A stretch of DNA of 64,000 bases from Paenibacillus sp. S150 (GTDB taxonomy: Bacteria > Bacillota > Bacilli > Paenibacillales > Paenibacillaceae), in contig NZ_JACBYI010000001.1 of assembly GCF_019352175.1 (NCBI RefSeq), forward strand, positions 585,112 to 649,111, read 5' to 3'. Both the position numbers and the translations under genes were made by a program. Positions 56,767 through 64,000 of this stretch are shown piece after piece. The notes beneath the pieces were generated by a model. The model saw only the letters and a list, made by a program, of their open reading frames with translations, made no database searches and had not been told where the DNA came from. Positions within the stretch are counted from its first letter, which is position 1; every line of letters starts with the position of its first letter.

Positions 56767-57054
56767 ATGGCGTCGGTTAGTGGAATGTTCGCTAGACATG
56801 GTGGCATTAGCATCGATATTGTCGGTTTACAAGAACCCGCTTCATCGTACAGCAGCTTTAGAACACACATTTTACACGAGGGAATTGTTAGATCTGTACG
56901 AAAATGGACTTATTATTCGTCTGGTACCTCAGCATATTTTTTAGATGATAATGATACCTCTTGGCATAGTGATAATGGTACTCCAGTTTATGTGCAAGCA
57001 TGGGCTACAATAAGTGGAAATGAGTACTATATCGGTCAAGGAAATATACATTAA
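56767..57054 (+). CDS. Small hypothetical protein
   Basis: A 95-aa product beginning MASVSGMFARHGGISIDIVG, rich in serine, tyrosine and tryptophan (TYYSSGTSAYFLDDNDTSWH, VYVQAWATISGNEYYIGQG), suggesting a small beta-structured protein. No signal peptide or membrane segment. AAAGGA lies nine bases before ATG 56767. I do not recognise the family. It is followed by a terminator at 57128-57162. Confidence 0.55.
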   Translation: MASVSGMFARHGGISIDIVGLQEPASSYSSFRTHILHEGIVRSVRKWTYYSSGTSAYFLDDNDTSWHSDNGTPVYVQAWATISGNEYYIGQGNIH

Positions 57055-57127
57055 TTAATTCTAAAAAATTAAAAACCTCGAAAAATTCCTTTTCCTCTTC
57101 TCTAGCTTGTTAAAGTTGAATGATATA

Positions 57128-57162
57128 GGGGCAGCTTACGGAACTTAAGCTGCTCCTTTATC
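57128..57162 (+). terminator. Terminator after the small hypothetical gene
   Basis: Arms GGGGCAGCTT and AAGCTGCTCC (one G-U pair) enclose a 9-base loop and are followed by TTTA. The surrounding gap 57055-57449 holds no other feature I can support. Confidence 0.7.
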
Positions 57163-57449
57163 ATTTTTTGCAACATAAATAATCAATATTTCAGGAACCA
57201 TTCCACCTCATAAACCTCTATCGACAAAATAATTAGGTCTGTACCAGAGTCATAACAAATAGAAATGCATAAGCTAATAAGTAAACTTGAGTATGAATGC
57301 TGGGGAGCGCAGACACATTTCATATAATTAGCTTCAGCAATAAATGTTGATTTACCCTATGCATGTTAATGATTCTCAAACCTATTTATCATTGCGCTCC
57401 CTTTCAACATCGAAAATTGGGATATTCGAACGTTGAAGGGAAGAAAATA

Positions 57450-58124
57450 ATGAAAAAACTGGACAGCCTCCTCATTAATTGTTTAGCCGCCAAGTATGCA
57501 TACACCAAAAAGCCGGAGGCATTGAATGATTTAGCAATTGAATTGCTCCCTTATATCCGGAAGAGAGCAAAACATACAGCTTGGAAAACGCAGAATCATG
57601 GATTTTATATTCCGAAAGAGGATTTTGAATCTAATTACTCTTTGGCTTTAATTGAAACTGCTGAAACGTATGACCCTCGTAAAGGCAGTTTCATCGGACG
57701 GCTTGAATATCTGATATCTCAAAGCTATGGTCCCGCTGTGTGGCGAAGTTATTCAACCAATGTTGGAATCGGCAGGAATGCAAAACGTTATAGTAAAGCA
57801 TGTTTAGATTCACTGGACAGAATAATTCATCCCGAAGATGGTCTTACATTAGGAGAGGTTGTTCTAGGTTCATTCATTTCTGCTGAAGATGAATATCTCG
57901 AAAAATCTATGTTACAAACGTCTCTATCAGAATTTGAAAAAAGGAATAATCTTTATGGGAAAATAATTAAAATGATTTATTATGGAGTAACGACTAAGGA
58001 ATTAGCGACTACCATCGGAGAGAAGGAATATAACGCTAAGACTCGAAAGCTGGTACAGCGGGCAAGACAATCGTTTCGACACTATATAATCGACCAAGAA
58101 ATCATTAATTTCCAGCCAATTTAA
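57450..58124 (+). CDS. Sigma-factor-like regulatory protein of the element
   Basis: A 224-aa protein laid out like a small sigma factor: a helical N-terminal part (INCLAAKYAYTKKPEALNDL, KEDFESNYSLALIETAETYD) like region 2, and a C-terminal helix-turn-helix (GKIIKMIYYGVTTKELATTI, KLVQRARQSFRHYI) like region 4. The similarity is structural rather than strong, so a specialised sigma or a related regulator is inferred. ATG 57450 follows GAAGGGAAG. It precedes a membrane-anchored protein by about 95 bp; the two may form a regulatory or sensing pair. Confidence 0.65.
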   Translation: MKKLDSLLINCLAAKYAYTKKPEALNDLAIELLPYIRKRAKHTAWKTQNHGFYIPKEDFESNYSLALIETAETYDPRKGSFIGRLEYLISQSYGPAVWRSYSTNVGIGRNAKRYSKACLDSLDRIIHPEDGLTLGEVVLGSFISAEDEYLEKSMLQTSLSEFEKRNNLYGKIIKMIYYGVTTKELATTIGEKEYNAKTRKLVQRARQSFRHYIIDQEIINFQPI

Positions 58125-58219
58125 ATGTTAAGGGGTTGAATAATTCCATTTATTTTCCATTGGGCGAAACATTTCTTCAGTTTCCTCCGTTTATTATGAT
58201 AAGGAGGATTGAGGATAAG

Positions 58220-58945
58220 ATGAAACGCATAAAACCACTGATAGCTGTTTTGGTTATTGGGATATTGCTGGCTGGAGGATACTTTATAAAAATAAATATG
58301 GATAAAGCAGCGGCTGAAGGTTCTGAAGATGAAGTTTCACAGATCGTGCCTTCACCAAGTCCAACTGAGGCAGCATTAACCGTTGCAGACCATAAGAAGG
58401 ACTCAGGTGCAACAGAGCGAATAAATCGTGATGTATTACCTTATGTAGGTGAACGAAAAGAACAGACTAAGACAATACTAGAGCATTCCCAGAAGGTAAT
58501 AGACGCCTACTTAATTGGAACCGCGGAAGCTCAAGGAATGGGTGATTTCCAACTATCTCCTTTTGAAACCGAACGCCTCCTTCAAGCAGATTACGAACAA
58601 TTTAAGGGGTTATATGCGGATGAATTAAACAGAGGAAAAGAAACTGAACAAGAATTGAAATCGTATATTGATGGGCCGCTACCTTGGAATAAACATAAAG
58701 ATCAATCTTTGCTCCGCATTATACTTACAATTGATCAAGCCTATTCTGGTGCAATAGATAATCTTTCGTGGTCAAATACTGAATCCACTACATCAGGAAT
58801 TGATGAAGAAAAAGAATACTGGATGATTAGAGAAATCGATAGCAACACACGTTTTATGCAAGCACGCGACATCCTCCAACGCTATTACACATGGTTATTT
58901 GGAGGCCCGTTTGCTATTGAGGATGTTGCAGCAATCCGTCCTTGA
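58220..58945 (+). CDS. Membrane-anchored extracytoplasmic protein of unknown function
   Basis: A 241-aa protein starting MKRIKPLIAVLVIGILLAGG, one N-terminal membrane segment or signal anchor, followed by an acidic proline-rich stalk (about 35-60) and a helical domain (KTILEHSQKVIDAYLIGTAE, WMIREIDSNTRFMQARDILQ, YYTWLFGGPFAIEDVAAI). No lipobox. AAGGAGG precedes the start by 12 bases. Located right after the sigma-like gene and before a clear terminator, so the two may be one transcription unit. No family recognised. Confidence 0.6.
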   Translation: MKRIKPLIAVLVIGILLAGGYFIKINMDKAAAEGSEDEVSQIVPSPSPTEAALTVADHKKDSGATERINRDVLPYVGERKEQTKTILEHSQKVIDAYLIGTAEAQGMGDFQLSPFETERLLQADYEQFKGLYADELNRGKETEQELKSYIDGPLPWNKHKDQSLLRIILTIDQAYSGAIDNLSWSNTESTTSGIDEEKEYWMIREIDSNTRFMQARDILQRYYTWLFGGPFAIEDVAAIRP

Positions 58946-58976
58946 TAACTTTACGATCAAAATGGTTTGGGTCATT

Positions 58977-59010
58977 GAACGTCTAAGGGCTTTTCCTTAG
59001 ACGTTCTTTT
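58977..59010 (+). terminator. Strong intrinsic terminator
   Basis: Perfect 12-bp stem (GAACGTCTAAGG and CCTTAGACGTTC), 6-base loop, T4. Confidence 0.92.
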
Positions 59011-59147
59011 ATTTGGAAACCAATACTACAACCTATTTATTCCTCTCCATATGTTCTAGCAGTCACAAACAATAGAAACGATGCAACATGATTAATTGTA
59101 AGGATGCTCTAGTCATTCTTAACAATATGAACAAGGAGTGCATTACA

Positions 59148-59707
59148 ATGGCAGAGTTTATTGCAGTAAATAAGACAGGTGTAACGGTTCCAGTGCAAGT
59201 ACCCCCGAAACAACAAGCGCACAGATCGGTGCAATCTATAACCGAGAAGCTTATGGGATTGTTGGTTTCAGTGAAGGAAGTGTTGTAGCAATTATTTTCC
59301 GAAATCCAAGCGGTCAAGTCGTTCACGGATATATCAATGATGCAGATGCAAACGGCAATATTGCTCTTTATTCCTATGTTTCCGATTATCCCTACTCCAC
59401 CAATGACTTTTGGGATTATTTAACCAACTCCTATAAAAAACACGACATTTACTATGTTCGGAACAACTTAACTGTGTATGATAGTGGTGCCTCCTTTTGG
59501 GGTTCTGTTTCGGCTGGTCAGCAAGTTGCTGCTAAACAATCATATAAAAGTCAGAACGGAGAAAATCACCCAGATTGGCTGCAAATCAATTACGTCAGAT
59601 CAACATCTGGCTCCTGGGTAGCTATTAACAATTCTTTTGGTTTTGTACCTATTGGACTTAATATTGGTTCCACCTACAATACGATTCCGGTTTATGGTTC
59701 CTGGTAA
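59148..59707 (+). pseudogene. Hypothetical beta-structured protein, frameshifted
   Basis: The gene starts well (AAGGAG nine bases before ATG 59148; MAEFIAVNKTGVTV), but the frame closes at 59288. The -1 frame carries the continuation from about STPETTSAQIGAIYNREAYG onward, through VVAIIFRNPSGQVVHGYIND and WLQINYVRSTSGSWVAINNS, to TAA at 59707. A run of five C near 59202-59206 is the likeliest place for the change. Joined product about 186 aa. It immediately precedes the DUF1906 gene and probably worked with it. Confidence 0.7.
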
Positions 59708-59750
59708 AAAACACAATAATCACAGGTTATTACAGGAGGGAAGTTTATCC

Positions 59751-62129
59751 ATGGATGAAATGGTTTTGAAAACCCAACTATTTCTAAACGCAATGTACGG
59801 ACATGATCCTAGATATGTTGTCATTGACCCGGTAACCGGAGTTACCGGCTGGACAACAATCTATGCGCTAACAAGGGCTTTACAAATTGAATTAGGCATA
59901 ACTGCTACTGCCGATAGCTTTGGACCAACATCAAAAGCAAGATTTACCCAAAGATATCCAAATGGTGTTCAACAACAGGCGGATGGTGCTGTGTATGAGG
60001 ATAATGTTTACGCCATTATTCAAGGAGCACTATGGTGTAAAGGATATAGCACCGGTGCAAGCGGAATCACCAAGAATTTTTATGGCGGTACTGGGGGGGC
60101 GGTTAAGGCTCTAAAAGAAGATGCCGGATTTATTGCGCCTAGCTCTACTGTGACTGTAAACGTAATGGCTGCCTTGCTATCCATGAATCAATATGTAACC
60201 CTTTATTTGCAGGGAGGTACTGCAGAGATTCGCGGCATTCAGCAAAGGTTGAATCGGAAATAAGAAAGCTATATTGGTCTCGCTCCCTGCGATGGCTTGT
60301 ACGGCCGAGAAATGAATAAGGCATTAATCATTGTACTTCAGGCAATTGAAGGCTTAAGTCCTAGTTCCGCGTCGGGCAATTTTGGAGATACAACAAAAGC
60401 TTTATGCCCCATCATGCCAGATACAGAGAACAAGCTTACCGCACAGCAGGAAGCGGATGCCATTGATTTATTGAAGTATGCTTTATGTTGCAACGGTTAC
60501 TCCATCAATCTTTCAAATTCAATTTGGGATACTTTGTTAGTGGATACCATAAAGACATTTCAAAGTGACATGCTGCTTCCGGTAACAGGAGATGCGGATC
60601 TAAACACGTGGATGGCCTTGCTGTTAAGCAAAGGAAACCCGGATCGAAGTTCAACGGCTTGTGATACACGGTTTGAAATGACGACAGATCGGTTATTGCA
60701 GCTCAAAAATAATGGTTACCAAATCGTAGGCAGATATTTAACTGGAACAGATTTTAAAGTTTTAAGAGCAACTGAACCTCAACGAATTTTGAATAATGGA
60801 ATACACTTCTTTCCGATTTTCCAAGAGTCGGGTACGGATATCACGTACTTTACCAAAGAAAGAGGCGAGGCTGATGCAAAAAAAGCGGTACGCGCAGCAA
60901 GAAACTTTAACATCCCAGAGGGAACCGTAATCTTTTTTGCAACAGATCTCGATCCGCAAAATACAGAAATATCTGCTTATATACTCCCTTACTTTAAATC
61001 TCTCTACGAAAATATGGACACTGCCTATCTTGTCGGTGTTTATGGTACCAGAAACGTCTGTACAAAAGTAAATGATGCTGGCTATGCCGTTACCAGCTTT
61101 GTAAGTGATATGTCTACCGGTTACAGCGGTAATATGGGATTTAAAATGCCTGAAAATTGGACTTACGATCAGTTTTCAGAGATTCCCATGTCCCCCGATT
61201 GGGCCATTGATAAAGATGCGTATTCTGGTAAGTTCCCACCTGTCACAGCATTAAATATAGATATTTACCAAAAGCCCATCAAACCCACTACTATCGGTAA
61301 AGAAACCATTGTCTCCCTTCTGGAAAAGATACGAGACTTGGAACTGCTTTATGAAGCCTATTACGACATGATACAAGAAGCCTCCGGCGGCTTTATACCT
61401 ATTGATGCTGTAACTGCTGCTTTGGGTATAACGAATTTTCTCCGGAGCGAAAAATATGGAGGCACCCAATGGGCTATCACCACGCTTAGACCGATCAATA
61501 ATCTTTTTATCCAGTATGTAAAAGATAATAACCTTGATTTGTACAATTACTTCTTGCCTTATATAAACAGCAACTCAAATGATCTTTCTGATGGACTAGA
61601 TGGATTGCTTGATTTCGCGCATTTAGCAGCTACAACCGAGGGCTACATTTCGACACCCCTTGTTCCTGATTTCTGGACAGGATGGGGAGCAGATTTAGCA
61701 ACAGCTATGGCAGCAGCGACTACTGCTCAAACCGATAATCCAAATGAGAGCATTCAAGATATTGCCGACTCGCTCATTGGTGATGAAAATTCCCCATTCA
61801 ACTATTCCGACATCTGCTCAGATGCAGATGCAATTAAAATTGCTTCGTTGGTCAGATCTCCCAATGTCACTACTCATTCATTCTCCAATGCCTTAGAGAC
61901 TTACTATATAAGCCATGTCCAAGATCGTTATCTACATTTGGTTAAGGATATCGACACTGCAGAGAACCTGACGGCTTTAAAAAAAGACATTTACCGCAGG
62001 ATGACGAGCGTTTTAGAAAGAGATCCGTTCGTCGGTCTGCTGCATTTAAAAGGAGGAGATCCATCAGGGGAAGTAATTCGAGCATGTTGCAATTCCTTTG
62101 CACAGTATATTTACAGTGAACTAGACTAA
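59751..62129 (+). pseudogene. DUF1906 glycosidase-like protein with peptidoglycan-binding-like repeats, split by a stop codon
   Basis: One long frame is divided by TAA at 60261-60263. The first part (170 aa, ATG 59751 after AGGAGGG) holds peptidoglycan-binding-like helices (TQLFLNAMYGHDPRYVVIDP). The frame resumes at once after the stop (ESYIGLAPCDGLYGREMNKA), holds a second such module (DTIKTFQSDMLLPVTGDADL) and the DUF1906 (Rv2525c-like) barrel (QIVGRYLTGTDFKVL, EGTVIFFATDLDPQN, AYLVGVYGTRNVC), then a 250-residue C-terminal part. LNRK*ESYIG suggests TAT changed to TAA. Total about 792 codons. Such proteins are thought to act on cell walls; here no signal peptide is visible. Readthrough or restart at ATG 60312 remains possible. 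Confidence 0.8.
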
Positions 62130-62144
62130 AAAAGCAGCGATCGC

Positions 62145-62185
62145 AACAACCAATAAGTCTTCATGGACCTATTGGTTGTTTTTTT
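62145..62185 (+). terminator. Terminator of the DUF1906 gene
   Basis: Arms AACAACCAATA and TATTGGTTGTT enclose a 14-base loop and are followed by T. It overlaps the end of the convergent membrane-protein gene. Confidence 0.8.
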
Positions 62186-62600
62186 GCTTTACAAGTTTGA
62201 AGTAGGCTTTAAGCCTGATGGAAGCACACCCAACAAAAAAGCACAAGGCCTGCAGACCTGATTGTCTCAGAAGATATTGAGTATCTAAATCATAGTGAAG
62301 GAGATCAGGCTTCCACAATGGCCAATATACAATTACTTGTATTATAAATACAAACATTGCTGACATAAGAATGTTCAACCATGTTAGCCTATTTTTTTTC
62401 TGAAAATATAAACCATAAATAAATGAAATGAGATATATCCCAACTTGAATCATAAAAAGTACAAAGAACCTATAAATGATTATAAAATCAGCATTAGATT
62501 CTGGTTGATCAAAGATAAGCGACAATCCTACAAATAATCCACTATAAATGAGATAAAAAATAAAGAGTGCCCCGTAATGATGAATTGTTTTTTTTCTCAA
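62169..62600 (-). CDS. Small four-span membrane protein
   Basis: A 143-aa AT-rich protein with four hydrophobic segments (about residues 9-29, 42-65, 75-93 and 112-128) and a basic C-terminus. Family not recognised. ATG 62600 lies after a GGGGGAG site. It is alone on the minus strand and convergent with the DUF1906 gene. Confidence 0.65.
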   Translation of the reverse strand: MRKKTIHHYGALFIFYLIYSGLFVGLSLIFDQPESNADFIIIYRFFVLFMIQVGIYLISFIYGLYFQKKNRLTWLNILMSAMFVFIIQVIVYWPLWKPDLLHYDLDTQYLLRQSGLQALCFFVGCASIRLKAYFKLVKQKNNQ

Positions 62601-62755
62601 TTTTCTCCCCCTCTTATAAATAATTCTGACTGTTCATTCCATAGTTCTAACAAAAAAACCATCCTTGCTTACTACTTAGACGTGCATACCATCTAGACAG
62701 TTGCATTTTACTTTAGTTTGATAAAAATCTATTCCAAAAGCAAGGAGGCACAGCG

Positions 62756-63532
62756 ATGGGTAAGTCTCTCCCCTTCACTAAGAATCAAATCGCCGAAGCT
62801 AATCAAGTCAATCTAATTGAATTAGCAGGCTCAAAAGGTTACAGATTGGAAAATGGCGGCCGCCGCGCATTCCATGCCAAGCAAAGTGGTGGCCTATACT
62901 TCTTCCGGGATAGTAACAAATATTATCATTTTTCTACTGATACTCGCGGCGGACCAATTGATTTTTTGATGCAATTTGAACGAATGGATTTTAAAGAAGC
63001 TGTCCGTTACTTATTAGGAACCCCACTCCAGCCTTATTCTGCTGGTCCTCCTCCCAGAGAGATAGGACATCTTATCCTGCCTGAGAAAGCAACCAACTAT
63101 CGCAGGGTGGCTTGGTATCTTACTCAAATACGAGGAATTGACTCTGAAATTGTATCAAACCTAATGCATGAAAAAAAACTGTACCAGCAAGCGAAAACAG
63201 GTAATTGTGTTTTTATTGGTTACAGTCAGGAAGGAACAGCCAAATATTGCTCTTTACGTGGATGCTCGCCAGAGAAATCTTTTAAGCAAGATAGGGAATA
63301 CTCCGATAAAAGTTATTCTTTTCATATTGCTGGTACACATCCAAAAGTTTATGTTTGCGAAAGCCCCATTGATGCTATGAGCCATGCTACCTTGGTCAAG
63401 CTGAGGGGGCAGAGTTGGAAGAATGATCATCGGATTTCACTCGGTTGCTTATCTGACCAAGCCCTTGAACGGTTCCTCACTTACTACCGCACCCGGGAAA
63501 TTATCTTTTGTTTGGACAACGATTATAAGTAA
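62756..63532 (+). pseudogene. DUF3991/toprim primase-like gene, copy 2 (interrupted by IS66)
   Basis: The 258-aa open part begins at ATG 62756 after AAGGAGG and has NLIELAGSKGYRLENGGRRA, SGGLYFFRDSNKYYHFSTDT, RGGPIDFLMQFERMDFKEAV, then the toprim part with VYVCESPIDAMSHATLVKL and EIIFCLDNDY. At 63528/63529 the IS66 end begins and supplies the stop codon TAA (63530-63532). By comparison with copy 1 at least 45 C-terminal codons are missing and should lie beyond the IS. The protein is probably a replication primase accessory of the element. Confidence 0.88.
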
Positions 63533-64000
63533 GCGTCAAACAGCCCACACCTTGACACCAAGATGAGGGCTCCATATTTAGAATGAGATTAGGATTTCAA
63601 CACTCGACAGATCGGTGGCAACGCGGCTGACCACGGCAAGAACGGGTCCAGCACTTCCGGATCTTGCAGATTGGGAAGCTGCGGGAGCTGCTCAAACAAG
63701 TACTTCAAGTACTGGAACGGATTCAGCCCATTCTCTTTTGCCGTTTCCATCACGCTGTAGATCACGGCACTGGCCTTGGCTCCGCGTGGAGTATTGGCAA
63801 ACAGCCAGTTCTTGCGTCCAATCACAAATGGCTTGATCGACCGTTCGCTGCGGTTATTGTCGATCTCCAGGCATCCATCCTTCAGGAAAGCGGTCAGTTT
63901 CTCCCATTGATTCAGGCAGTAGGTGATCGCTTGGCCTAGTGCACTCTTGGGCAGGACGCGAGACTTGTGCTGACGCAGCCATGCCGAAAAAGCATCCAGA
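63529..64000. mobile_element. IS66-family insertion sequence, one end
   Basis: The boundary GTAAGCGTCAAACAGCC at 63529 is the typical IS66 terminal repeat, which starts with GTAA. Family members duplicate 8 bp, so GATTATAA (63521-63528) should reappear at the far end outside this window. The transposase runs toward the end on the minus strand. Confidence 0.85.
63589..64000 (-). CDS. tnpC: IS66 transposase (TnpC), C-terminal part
   Basis: The open frame enters from the window edge and ends with TAA at 63589. It carries the IS66 DDE C-terminal signature CLEIDNNRSERSIKPFVIGR followed by KNWLFANTPRGAKASAVIYS and the tail PFQYLKYLFEQLPQL. The glutamate in NRSERSIKP is the third catalytic residue. 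The N-terminal part lies outside the window; IS66 elements also carry tnpA and tnpB. Confidence 0.95.
   Translation of the reverse strand, partial: LDAFSAWLRQHKSRVLPKSALGQAITYCLNQWEKLTAFLKDGCLEIDNNRSERSIKPFVIGRKNWLFANTPRGAKASAVIYSVMETAKENGLNPFQYLKYLFEQLPQLPNLQDPEVLDPFLPWSAALPPICRVLKS

Larger units (their letters stand above)
37843..64000. mobile_element. Integrative (probably conjugative) element, left part
   Basis: The tRNA scar, parA/parB, a DUF6075-type gene, the giant methylase-helicase, TnpV, toprim/primase-like genes, a sigma-like protein, an IS66 copy and AT-rich cargo together indicate an ICE or a decayed relative. No integrase, relaxase or type IV secretion gene is in view; these would lie to the right if present. 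Base composition changes several times along it, highest GC around 40-46 kb and clearly AT-rich from about 47.6 to 55.4 kb. Confidence 0.8.

Overview
The window looks like a chromosomal segment of a Paenibacillus-type, spore-forming Firmicute. The evidence is the sporulation genes (spoVB, a SpoIID/LytB protein, bofC), a T-box leader in front of hisS-aspS, the Bacillus-like gene order, the presence of ruvC, the moderately high GC of the core, and many intergenic repeats of the kind seen in Paenibacillus. No taxon search could be run, so the genus is an inference.

Left part (1 to about 36.2 kb) is conserved core, read mostly on the minus strand. From right to left: bofC, ruvC-ruvA-ruvB, spoIID-like, queA, tgt, yajC, then yrzE/yrbG/spoVB/comN homologues, secD-secF, a CDF transporter, recJ, apt, relA, dtd, hisS and aspS (cut by the window edge). 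This is close to the B. subtilis hisS-to-bofC neighbourhood, with local additions: a uracil permease, a PAP2 protein, a PfpI-family protein and a stress protein. The gaps hold an unusual amount of repetitive DNA: a 51-bp tandem array with paired changes in its arms, a perfect 36-bp palindrome, a long intergenic repeat present twice (near dtd and near ruvC), and a 9-10-bp phased array. Next come fabV, two AraC regulators (one truncated) and a putative glycosidase.

From 36.2 to 37.85 kb lies a gene graveyard: a broken copy of part of the conjugative-element helicase, a GntR/FCD remnant and a VOC-family remnant. At 37,843-37,893 there is the 3' half of a tRNA-Leu(CAA), read as the attachment scar of an integrative element that fills the rest of the window and runs off its right end.

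The element (37.9 to 64 kb) starts with parA, parB (interrupted by a -1 frame change at a T TTT TTA heptamer), a DUF6075-type gene and a 2,220-aa methylase/helicase protein. A complete tnpV-like gene with its own ribosome binding site is nested in another frame inside that gene. Cargo follows: a possible ADP-ribosyltransferase-like protein, a frameshifted AlbA_2 protein, and an AT-rich five-gene minus-strand operon (Phd-like antitoxin, gamma-class DNA adenine methylase, a protein with two GHKL ATPase modules, a stand-alone receiver protein and an HNH nuclease). I regard this operon as the best candidate for an undescribed defence system: restriction-modification parts joined to two-component signalling parts. 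The right end holds two broken copies of a primase/toprim-like gene, one interrupted by an IS66 element, a sigma-like protein and a DUF1906 glycosidase-like gene split by a stop codon. Single-base lesions are frequent in the element and were not seen in the core genes.
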